A DNA stretch of 12,109 bases from assembly GCA_902470345.1 (NCBI GenBank), contig CABRGB010000051.1, forward strand, positions 1-12,109. Direction: 5' to 3'. Every line of letters begins with the position of its first letter. Positions within the stretch are counted from its first letter, which is position 1. The notes beneath the pieces were generated by a model, which ran no database searches, was not told where the DNA came from, and saw only the letters and a list, made by a program, of their open reading frames with translations. Position numbers and translations under genes: made by a program. The stretch comes from an uncultured Collinsella sp. (lineage in GTDB: Bacteria; Actinomycetota; Coriobacteriia; Coriobacteriales; Coriobacteriaceae). This document shows positions 5,723 through 12,109 of the stretch, piece after piece.

Positions 5723-8700
5723 ATGCTCATTCACCGTATAGCCGCGCAGCTCTACACTGCCGAGGCGCTGCAGACCGTCGAGGCCGGGCTCGATTCTGGC
5801 GAGGATGTGACGCTGGCCGTGTCTCAGTCGGGTCGAACGCTTATGGCCGCCGCCCAGTTTGCGCGCCGCCCGCGCCCCACGGTCTACATCGTGAGTGGTG
5901 AGGATGCGGCCGATCGCGCCGCACGCAGTCTGGCCGCCTATGTGGGCCTGGCGCACGTGTGCCGCTTTCCCGAGCGCAAGGACTACCCTTGGCGCGAACA
6001 GGCGCCCGACGATGCCGTGGTGGCCCAGCGCTGCGAGGCGCTCGGGCGCATCGTGCGCGGGGACAACTGCATCATGGTCGCCTCGGCCCGCGCACTGCTG
6101 CGCTGCGTGCCGCCGGTCGAGAGCCGTTACTGGGAGTCCACGACCTTTGCGGTGGGCGAGGAGATTCCCTTTGACGAGGTGCCACAGCGCTTGGTGGGCA
6201 TGGGCTACACCAATGCCGGTGCCGCCGACGCGCCCGGCCTGTTCCGCGTGCACGGCGACACCGTCGAGGTGTTCCCCGCGCAGGAAAAGGCGCCCGTGCG
6301 CATCGAGTTCTTCGGCGACGAGATCGACCGCATCCGCCGCATGGTGAGTTCAACGGGCCAGACCATCGGCAACGAGGACAGCATCGAGATCTTCCCCTGT
6401 CGCGAGCTTGCACTCACCGACGAGGCAGTCCACAACATGCATATGGCGCTCTACCGCGCCAGCCAGGACGACAGCAAGTTGGCGGCGCTGCTCGAGATGG
6501 TGGATGCGCGCATCGTCACGCCTGAGCTCGACCGCTTTTTGCCGGTGATGTACGGCCAGACCGTGAGCCCGCTGTCGCATGTGAGCGGAAAGGCGCTCGT
6601 GGTGCTGTCCGAGCCGCGCTCGCTGTTCGACGATTGCCTGCGCGCCTACGAGGATATCGAGGCACGTGCCGGCGAGGCGGGGGTCGACCGTCTGGACGGC
6701 CTGTACGTGCGTGCCCAGCAACTCGACTTTGGTGCTCAACAGCGCCTGAACTACGTGAGCCTCATCCGTGCCGGCGGTGCGGTGACGGCCGAGCTCAAGA
6801 TTGAGCAGCCTGCCATTGCAGGCTCGGACAACCGTTTTATGACGCGCATCCAGGAGGTCGTGGGCAAGCGCTATGCCTGCGTGTTTGCCATCCCCGACCG
6901 CGGTGCGCGCGAGTCGATGGAGCTCACCTTTGGCGACGAGGGCATTACCTTTGAGGAGTCGCTGACGGCAGCGCCCGAAAACGCCGGCGTCATTGGCGAG
7001 CGCGTACGCGTGGCAGCGGCGGATTCTGCCGACCGTGCCGCCCGCCAGGAGGCCCATGCTTCCATTCGCGAGCGCAAGGCAGATACGCTCAACGCCCGCT
7101 CGCTCGAGGCGGGTGCCGCCCAGGCTGCCGCCGGCGCCGCCGTGCCCACCATCTCGCGCGGACGCGTGACCTTTGTCGATGCCGCCCTGCCGCAGGGCGT
7201 GGTGGTGCCCGATGCCAACCTGGCCGTGTTCTCGATCGCCGACCTCAACGCTCGCATGGATGCCAACCGCGCGCGCAGCCGCCGCAAGGTTGACATTACG
7301 CAGATCACCTTCCCGTTTAAGCCGGGCGACTACGTGGTGCACGCCACTCACGGCATCGCGCTCTTTAGCGAGATCGCGCGCCAAGAAGTGGGCGGCAAGG
7401 AGCGCGACTACTTTTTGCTGGAATATGCCGATGGCGACAAGCTCTACGTGCCGCTCGAGCAGGTCGACCGCATCACGCGCTATGTTGGCCCCGACGGCGA
7501 CAAGCCGCGCCTGACTAGGCTCAACACCGCCGACTGGACGCGTGCCACCAACAAGGCGCGCAAGAACGCCAAAAAGCTGGCGTTTGACCTGGTTGACCTG
7601 TATACGCGCCGCTCGTCGATTACCGGTATCGCCTGTCCGCCCGATACGCCCGAGCAGATCGAGATGGAGGAGAGCTTCCCTTACGACGAGACACGCGACC
7701 AGCTGGAGGCTATCGCCGACATCAAGGCCGACATGGAGGCGCCCAAGCCCATGGATCGCCTGCTGTGCGGCGACGTGGGTTTTGGCAAGACCGAGGTCGC
7801 CCTGCGCGCGGCCTTTAAGTGCGTTGACTCCGGCCGCCAGGTCATGGTGCTCTGCCCCACGACCATTCTGGCCCAGCAGCACTACGAGACGTTCTTTGAG
7901 CGCTTTGCTCCGTTTGGCCTGGAGGTTGAGGTGCTCAGCCGCTTCCGCACTCCGGCGCAGCAAAAGCGCGCGCTTAAGGCGTTTGCCGAGGGCACGATTG
8001 ACGTGCTCATCGGCACGCACCGTCTGCTTTCGGCCGACGTGAACCCCAAGAACCTGGGCATGGTGATCATCGACGAAGAGCAGCGCTTTGGTGTGCAGCA
8101 CAAGGAGCAGCTCAAAAACCTGCGCGAGCAAATCGACGTGCTCACGCTCTCGGCCACGCCGATTCCGCGAACCATGCAGATGGCCACGAGCGGCGTGCGC
8201 GACATGAGCCTGATCACCACACCGCCGACCGGGCGTCGTCCCGTGATCGTACACGTGGGGGAGTACGACCCCGACGTGGTGAGTGCGGCGATTCGCCTGG
8301 AGGTGGGCCGCGGCGGTCAGGTGTACTACGTGTCCAACCGCGTCAAGACCATCGACGATGCTGTGGCGCGCGTGCACGAGGCCGCGCCCGAAGCGCGCGT
8401 GGGCGTGGCGCACGGCAAGATGAGCCCGCGCGAGGTCGAGGACGTGATGATCGAGTTCGCGACCAAAAAGATCGACGTGCTTATCGCCACGACCATCGTG
8501 GAGAGCGGTATCGACAACGCAACGGCCAACACGTTGATCATCGAGGACTCGCAGCGTCTGGGTCTGGCACAGCTCTACCAGCTTAAGGGCCGCGTGGGCC
8601 GCTCGGCCACGCAGGCATACGCGTACTTTATGTTCCCGGGCGAGCTGCCGCTCACCGAGGAAGCCACGGCGCGCCTGACCGCGCTTTCCGAGTTCCAGGA

Positions 8701-9355
8701 CCTGGGCAGCGGCATGCGCATCGCCATGCGCGACCTGGAGATCCGCGGCGCCGGTTCGCTCATGGGCGCCGAGCAGCACGGCAACCTGTCGAGTGTTGGC
8801 TTTGACCTGTTTACGCAGATGCTGGGACAGGCCGTGGCCGAGGCGCGCGGCGACGACGATGCCGGCGTGGAGGCGGCGAGCGTGGGCATCAACCTGCCGG
8901 CCGACTACTTCTTGTCCGAGGAGTACATGCCGGCGGTGGACCAGCGCGTGCTCGTGTACCGCAAGCTCGCGGCCGCCGAGGACCTGGAGAGTATCGACGA
9001 GGTGCAGGAGGAGACCGAGGCCGCGCATGGCGAGCTGCCGTTGGCGGGACTCAACCTGTTCAATCGCGCGCGCATCCGCATTCGCGGCGAGCGCCTGGGG
9101 CTCGAGAGCGTCACGCTCAGTGGCGGCCGCATTACCTTCCTGGGGGTTGACGTTCCCAAGAAGGTAGCCTTTGAGCTTAAGACCCGCTATGGCGCGGTGA
9201 ACTTCCCCAAGAGCCGCAAGTTATCGGTGCCCTACAAGGCGGGCGCCGGCGCGGGCAGCGGCCTGGGTCGCGGCCTCGATGCCAACGACGGCACCGGCCC
9301 GGTGGCCGCGGCACTCATGCTGCTGCAGCAGCTGGGTGCCAGCGACGACGACTAA
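5723..9355 (+). CDS. mfd: Transcription-repair coupling factor Mfd
   Basis: A 1210-residue SF2 DNA translocase that removes RNA polymerase stalled at DNA lesions and recruits UvrA for nucleotide excision repair. The N-terminal third is the UvrB-like module, with a degenerate nucleotide-binding loop. The CarD-like RNA-polymerase interaction domain is at about 530-590 (FPFKPGDYVVHATHG, then LYVPLEQVDRI). The motor follows: Walker A GDVGFGKT (683-690), DEEQ box (784-787), SATPIPRTM (810-818) and the arginine-finger motif GRVGRS (956-961). The C-terminal TRCF domain is at about 1055-1150 (LPADYF, VYRKL). Length is slightly above the usual ~1150 residues because of internal Ala-rich linkers (about 430-480) and a Gly/Ala-rich tail. 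It appears intact. The start is set by GGAGGA. It is the first gene of a plus-strand series, though nothing shows that its neighbours have related functions. Confidence 0.97.
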   Translation: MLIHRIAAQLYTAEALQTVEAGLDSGEDVTLAVSQSGRTLMAAAQFARRPRPTVYIVSGEDAADRAARSLAAYVGLAHVCRFPERKDYPWREQAPDDAVVAQRCEALGRIVRGDNCIMVASARALLRCVPPVESRYWESTTFAVGEEIPFDEVPQRLVGMGYTNAGAADAPGLFRVHGDTVEVFPAQEKAPVRIEFFGDEIDRIRRMVSSTGQTIGNEDSIEIFPCRELALTDEAVHNMHMALYRASQDDSKLAALLEMVDARIVTPELDRFLPVMYGQTVSPLSHVSGKALVVLSEPRSLFDDCLRAYEDIEARAGEAGVDRLDGLYVRAQQLDFGAQQRLNYVSLIRAGGAVTAELKIEQPAIAGSDNRFMTRIQEVVGKRYACVFAIPDRGARESMELTFGDEGITFEESLTAAPENAGVIGERVRVAAADSADRAARQEAHASIRERKADTLNARSLEAGAAQAAAGAAVPTISRGRVTFVDAALPQGVVVPDANLAVFSIADLNARMDANRARSRRKVDITQITFPFKPGDYVVHATHGIALFSEIARQEVGGKERDYFLLEYADGDKLYVPLEQVDRITRYVGPDGDKPRLTRLNTADWTRATNKARKNAKKLAFDLVDLYTRRSSITGIACPPDTPEQIEMEESFPYDETRDQLEAIADIKADMEAPKPMDRLLCGDVGFGKTEVALRAAFKCVDSGRQVMVLCPTTILAQQHYETFFERFAPFGLEVEVLSRFRTPAQQKRALKAFAEGTIDVLIGTHRLLSADVNPKNLGMVIIDEEQRFGVQHKEQLKNLREQIDVLTLSATPIPRTMQMATSGVRDMSLITTPPTGRRPVIVHVGEYDPDVVSAAIRLEVGRGGQVYYVSNRVKTIDDAVARVHEAAPEARVGVAHGKMSPREVEDVMIEFATKKIDVLIATTIVESGIDNATANTLIIEDSQRLGLAQLYQLKGRVGRSATQAYAYFMFPGELPLTEEATARLTALSEFQDLGSGMRIAMRDLEIRGAGSLMGAEQHGNLSSVGFDLFTQMLGQAVAEARGDDDAGVEAASVGINLPADYFLSEEYMPAVDQRVLVYRKLAAAEDLESIDEVQEETEAAHGELPLAGLNLFNRARIRIRGERLGLESVTLSGGRITFLGVDVPKKVAFELKTRYGAVNFPKSRKLSVPYKAGAGAGSGLGRGLDANDGTGPVAAALMLLQQLGASDDD

Positions 9356-9368
9356 CAAGTAGGGGCGT

Positions 9369-9404
9369 GGCGGGACGGAGCTATCAGCTGCTCTTTGCCC
9401 CGCC
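9369..9404 (+). other. Imperfect hairpin in the mfd-PAP2 gap
   Basis: GGCGGG (9369-9374) pairs with CCCGCC (9399-9404), and inside it GAGC pairs with GCTC. No U run follows, so it does not look like an intrinsic terminator. It may protect the mfd 3' end in a shared transcript. Confidence 0.35.
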
Positions 9405-9442
9405 GCCTCGCAGGTTGATTCTGACCCCATCGAAAGGAAAGC

Positions 9443-10306
9443 ATGTTCGGATACATCTATAAGAAAGATGTCGCCATTATCGCGGTTGTCCTGTGCCTTT
9501 GTCTGGGCGTGGGCAGCTTCTTCGATTATCAGATCTCGAGTGCGCTGTTCAACATCGGCAGCATGTACGGTCGCTTTGTCGAGGCGGCCGGTGAGCTGCC
9601 GTTCGAGCTGACGGCGAGCATCGCGGGCGTTATGCTCGTGCGCTCGGCACGCCCCGATTCCAAGGCGAGCAAGTGGCTCGCTGCGCTGGGCGTTTTGATC
9701 AACGTGGGTCTGGTCGGCTACGAGATTATCGGATCGCTGCGCGTCGGCGGCAAGCTTATTGCGTTTCAGCTGGTTCTGACGTTTGCGTTGGTCGTCGCAG
9801 CCAACTTCATCGCCTACCGCCTCACGCGCACGACCGAGCCCGACGAGCTTACGCGCTGGGCGTTGATGGTGCTGGCCGTGTGGGTCGCTCAGGCCATCAT
9901 CCTCAACGTCATTGTTAAGCCGTTATGGTCGCGCCCGCGCATGCGCGTGATCGAGGTCACGCCGGGGCTCAATTTTCAGCCGTGGTGGGTGATCGGCAAC
10001 CCCGACAAGTGGGCCTATATCGCCGCCGGCGTGATCAAGGACGGGTTCAAGTCGTTTGCGAGCGGACACACGGCGCATGCGGCGATCGGCCTTATGCTCG
10101 CCGGGCTTCCCGCGGCAGCCTTTAAGGAAAAACCTTCGCGTCGCCGCGTGATCTTTTGGGCGGCGGTTGTTGTTGCAGCGTTCGTCGCCTTTGGGCGCAT
10201 CGTGATCGGCGCACACTTTTTGAGTGACGTGAGCTGCGGTTTTGCCCTGGTACTGGCACTTGAGTGTCTTGCCGCGCGCATTGCCTATCCCAACGGCGTA
10301 CAATAG
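9443..10306 (+). CDS. PAP2-family membrane phosphatase
   Basis: A 287-residue integral membrane protein with about six hydrophobic segments (near 10-26, 78-96, 106-126, 138-158, 210-226 and 236-256). It carries the phosphatidic acid phosphatase type 2 catalytic residues: Lys159 and Arg164 in KPLWSRPR, the SGH motif as ASGH (Ser207, His209), and R-x5-H-x3-D (Arg252, His258, Asp262). The first motif has Lys and Arg-Pro spaced by four rather than the textbook six residues, a variant I believe occurs in other bacterial PAP2 proteins. Members dephosphorylate lipid phosphates such as undecaprenyl pyrophosphate or phosphatidylglycerol phosphate; the substrate here cannot be told. The ATG is preceded by AAAGGA. 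It lies 87 bp after mfd and 45 bp before the aldolase gene. Confidence 0.85.
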   Translation: MFGYIYKKDVAIIAVVLCLCLGVGSFFDYQISSALFNIGSMYGRFVEAAGELPFELTASIAGVMLVRSARPDSKASKWLAALGVLINVGLVGYEIIGSLRVGGKLIAFQLVLTFALVVAANFIAYRLTRTTEPDELTRWALMVLAVWVAQAIILNVIVKPLWSRPRMRVIEVTPGLNFQPWWVIGNPDKWAYIAAGVIKDGFKSFASGHTAHAAIGLMLAGLPAAAFKEKPSRRRVIFWAAVVVAAFVAFGRIVIGAHFLSDVSCGFALVLALECLAARIAYPNGVQ

Positions 10307-10351
10307 CCCCGTTTGAATCATCTGGCCGATACCCGGTAAGAGAGGATTGCC

Positions 10352-11377
10352 ATGCTCGCGTTTAACAACGACTATTCCCACGGCGCACATCCGGCAGTGC
10401 TGCAGGCGCTCGTCGACACCAATATGGAGCCGCAGCCCGGCTACGGTACCGATGCGCACACCGAGCGTGCCAAGCAGCTTATCCGCGAGGCCTGTCAGGC
10501 CCCCGATGCCGACGTGTTTTTTCTGGTGGGCGGCACGCAGGCCAACGCGACGGTGATCGACATGCTGCTCGCGCCATACGAGGGCGTCGTTGCTGCTGAG
10601 ACTGGCCACGTCGCCTGCCACGAGGCGGGCGCCATCGAGTTTGGCGGCCACAAGGTGCTCACCATCCCCGGCTACGAGGGCAAGATGCACGCCGAGGACC
10701 TCGAGAGCTATATCCAGGTGTTCTACGAAAACGAGAGCTACGAGCACACGGTGTTCCCGGGTGCCGTGTACGTGAGCCTATCGACCGAGTACGGCACGCT
10801 GTACTCCAAGGCCGAGCTCGCGGCGATTCACTCAGTGTGCCAGAAGCGCGAGATTCCGCTGTTTGTGGATGGCGCCCGCCTGGCCTATGCGCTGGCGGCC
10901 GATGAGTGCGACATTACCCTGCCCGAGCTGGCGCAGCTGTGTGACGTGTTCTACATCGGCGGCACCAAGTGCGGCGCTCTGTGCGGCGAGGCCGTGGTGT
11001 TTTGCGGCATGCACGCCCCGGCGCATCCCATTCCGCGTATTAAGCAGCACGGCGCGCTGTTGGCCAAGGGCCGCCTGACGGGCGTGCAGTTTGAGGCGCT
11101 CTTTACCGACGGCCTGTATTTTGAGATTGGTCGCCAGGCGATCGAAACCGCGCAGGCGCTGCGTCGCGTGCTGCACGAGCACGGCTACCGGTTCTTCTTG
11201 GAGACGCCCACAAACCAGCAGTTTGTGATTCTGCCCAACGAGGACATGGCCCGCATTCGCGAGCATGCGGCGATCGAGTACTGGGAAAAGTACGACGATA
11301 CCCACACGGTGGTGCGTTTTTGCACCAGCTGGGCCACGACGCAGGAGGATATCGACGCGTTGGCGGCGGTTCTGTAG
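10352..11377 (+). CDS. ltaE: Low-specificity L-threonine aldolase (PLP enzyme)
   Basis: A 341-residue fold-type I pyridoxal-phosphate enzyme of the beta-eliminating lyase/threonine aldolase family, which cleaves L-threonine or allo-threonine to glycine and acetaldehyde. Visible sites: the phosphate-binding GGTQAN (60-65), His86 that stacks on the cofactor (ETGHVACHEAGA), Asp173 and Arg176 in FVDGARL, the Schiff-base Lys206 in GGTKCGA, and Arg322 near the C terminus as a likely carboxylate binder. It has normal family length and no defect. The ATG at 10352 follows GAGAGGA at 5 bases. Homologues acting on related beta-hydroxy amino acids look similar, so the exact substrate is uncertain. It is probably cotranscribed with the PAP2 gene 45 bp upstream and ends at a strong terminator. 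Confidence 0.88.
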   Translation: MLAFNNDYSHGAHPAVLQALVDTNMEPQPGYGTDAHTERAKQLIREACQAPDADVFFLVGGTQANATVIDMLLAPYEGVVAAETGHVACHEAGAIEFGGHKVLTIPGYEGKMHAEDLESYIQVFYENESYEHTVFPGAVYVSLSTEYGTLYSKAELAAIHSVCQKREIPLFVDGARLAYALAADECDITLPELAQLCDVFYIGGTKCGALCGEAVVFCGMHAPAHPIPRIKQHGALLAKGRLTGVQFEALFTDGLYFEIGRQAIETAQALRRVLHEHGYRFFLETPTNQQFVILPNEDMARIREHAAIEYWEKYDDTHTVVRFCTSWATTQEDIDALAAVL

Positions 11378-11388
11378 CCTGATGTAAT
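11360..11388 (+). promoter_or_regulatory. Candidate promoter of the GNAT gene inside the end of ltaE
   Basis: TTGGCG (11360-11365) and TGTAAT (11383-11388) are 17 bp apart and match the housekeeping consensus at 4/6 and 5/6. The predicted start, near 11395, is the first base of the terminator hairpin, so the message would begin with that stem. Confidence 0.35.
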
Positions 11389-11395
11389 GACGAGG

Positions 11396-11438
11396 GGCCG
11401 CCTTGCGCTGGGTTTGGCGCAAGGCGGCCTTTGCTTTT
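11396..11438 (+). terminator. Strong hairpin with U run after ltaE
   Basis: A 13-bp perfect stem, ggccgccttgcgc (11396-11408) with its complement at 11417-11429, has an 8-base loop and is followed by tttgctttt. Its tail ends 2 bases before the ribosome binding site of the next gene. Confidence 0.88.
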
Positions 11439-11440
11439 GG

Positions 11441-11448
11441 GGAGAAGG
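11441..11448 (+). promoter_or_regulatory. Ribosome binding site of the GNAT gene
   Basis: ggagaagg begins 13 bases before the ATG at 11454. The next in-frame ATG (11463) is 9 bases further away, and the in-frame TTG at 11403 lies inside the terminator stem. Confidence 0.7.
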
Positions 11449-11453
11449 GTTGT

Positions 11454-12035
11454 ATGACAGAGATGTCCGAGCCGACGATTCGCCTGGCGACGCCCGATGA
11501 TGCGCCGGCGTTGCTTGCCATCTATGAGCCGTATGTGCGCCAGACGGCGATTACCTGCGAATACGAGGTGCCGAGCGTTGAGGAGTTCGCCGGGCGCATC
11601 GAGCGTACGCTCAAGCGCTACCCGTATTTGGTGATGGAGCTGGACGGTCGTCCGGTGGGTTATGCCTATGCGAGCCCGCTCAACAGCCGCGAGGCATACG
11701 ACTGGTCGGTCGAGACATCGATCTACCTGGCGCGCGATGTACGCCACGGCGGGCTGGGCCGCAATCTGCACGATGCGCTCAAGCAATGCCTGGTCGCGAT
11801 GGGCATCACCAACATGTGCGCCCTCATCGCCGTGCCGCACGATAAGGACGATGGGTACCTGACGCACAACAGCCAGGATTTCCATGCCCATATGGGATAT
11901 CGCCTGGTGGGCACCTTCGACCGCTGCGCCCAAAAGTTCGGCCGCTGGTACGACATGTGCTGGATGGAGCTGGTCCTAGCCGAGCGCACACCCAACCAGC
12001 CCAAACCAATCTGGTTCCCCGACCTTCTCGCCTAA
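11454..12035 (+). CDS. GNAT N-acetyltransferase, phosphinothricin/YncA type
   Basis: A 193-residue acetyltransferase of the GNAT fold. The acetyl-CoA pyrophosphate loop is RHGGLG (97-102) after the beta-4 strand ETSIYLARDV. The C-terminal half has the pattern typical of the phosphinothricin N-acetyltransferase/YncA group: NSQDFHAHMGY, then a G, then QKFGRWYDMCWMEL (about 160-173). Family members acetylate the amino group of amino-acid-like compounds (phosphinothricin, methionine sulfoximine or sulfone); the true substrate here is unknown. The start at 11454 is chosen from the GGAGAAGG site; the frame extends to 11403 but that part lies in the terminator. It stands alone after the ltaE terminator. 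Just 18 bp beyond its stop lies the presumed end of an insertion sequence. Confidence 0.85.
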   Translation: MTEMSEPTIRLATPDDAPALLAIYEPYVRQTAITCEYEVPSVEEFAGRIERTLKRYPYLVMELDGRPVGYAYASPLNSREAYDWSVETSIYLARDVRHGGLGRNLHDALKQCLVAMGITNMCALIAVPHDKDDGYLTHNSQDFHAHMGYRLVGTFDRCAQKFGRWYDMCWMELVLAERTPNQPKPIWFPDLLA

Positions 12036-12053
12036 AACCACCACGAAGGTGCC

Positions 12054-12109
12054 TGTGAACTGCGCCCCGAAACTTGGACTGAATAAATAGCGACTACGCC
12101 GCAAGGGCC
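12054..12109 (-). mobile_element. Terminal end of an IS3-family (IS150-like) insertion sequence, truncated by the window edge
   Basis: The stretch tgaactgcgccccgaaactt, followed by ggact (12056-12080), resembles from memory the TGnACTGn-CCCC-n-CTTGGAC terminal repeats of IS150-group elements. It is followed inward by a short AT-rich gap and then, on the minus strand, a coding end matching the usual ALAA-stop of these transposases. The other end lies outside the window, so integrity and target duplication cannot be seen. Confidence 0.5.
12094..12109 (-). CDS. IS3-family transposase, last codons only
   Basis: Read on the minus strand, the final bases give Ala-Leu-Ala-Ala and then TAG (12096-12094), the way many IS150-type OrfB proteins end just inside the terminal repeat. 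Only four complete codons are visible, so the call rests on the neighbouring repeat. Confidence 0.35.

Noticed and set aside
6350..9028. An 892-codon open frame on the minus strand opposite mfd
   Set aside because: It is a codon-bias shadow. High GC at third positions of mfd removes stops from this antisense frame, the translation is rich in His, Arg, Leu and Ala without any domain, and mfd itself is unmistakable.
9923..10747. A 274-codon minus-strand frame across the PAP2 and aldolase genes
   Set aside because: It overlaps two well-supported plus-strand genes, shows no recognisable domain and is another GC-driven shadow.

Overview
The window reads like a piece of a high-GC Gram-positive gut actinobacterium, most likely Collinsella or a close relative in the Coriobacteriia. 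This is inferred from protein style, GC-rich third positions, AAAGGA/GGAGG ribosome binding sites, a wall-anchored InlB-repeat surface protein with an LAXTG-type sorting signal, and a kinase carrying a DUF6273-like domain. No rRNA or tRNA is present to settle the species.

Layout. (1) 1-1052, plus strand: the 3' end of a large repetitive surface protein gene, followed by a strong terminator. (2) 1197-5398, minus strand: a three-gene signalling island. In order of transcription it holds an FHA protein (5398-4442), a membrane Ser/Thr protein kinase with an outside domain (4299-2290), and a second FHA protein paralogous to the first (2254-1265). It ends in a hairpin with a 17-bp perfect stem. (3) 5399-5722: a 324-base intergenic stretch with a poly-C tract, AT-rich divergent promoter candidates, and a possible structured leader ending in a terminator. 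(4) 5723-11377, plus strand: mfd (transcription-repair coupling factor), a PAP2-family membrane phosphatase, and an L-threonine aldolase, closely spaced and co-directional. (5) 11396-12035: a terminator immediately followed by a GNAT acetyltransferase of the phosphinothricin/YncA type. (6) 12054-12109: what looks like the terminal inverted repeat and last transposase codons of an IS3-family insertion sequence that continues beyond the window.

The most interesting unit is the FHA-kinase-FHA island. The kinase has a cytoplasmic catalytic domain, one membrane segment and a C-terminal outside domain, so it looks like a receptor kinase. The flanking FHA proteins are natural candidates for phospho-dependent partners. 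Both FHA proteins share an N-terminal region that I do not recognise, and both appear to have lost the usual Arg of the FHA 'GR' motif. A run of ten G on the coding strand lies where the ribosome binding site of the first FHA gene should be, which makes slippage-based on/off switching possible. The mfd-to-GNAT part looks like ordinary chromosomal housekeeping sequence.
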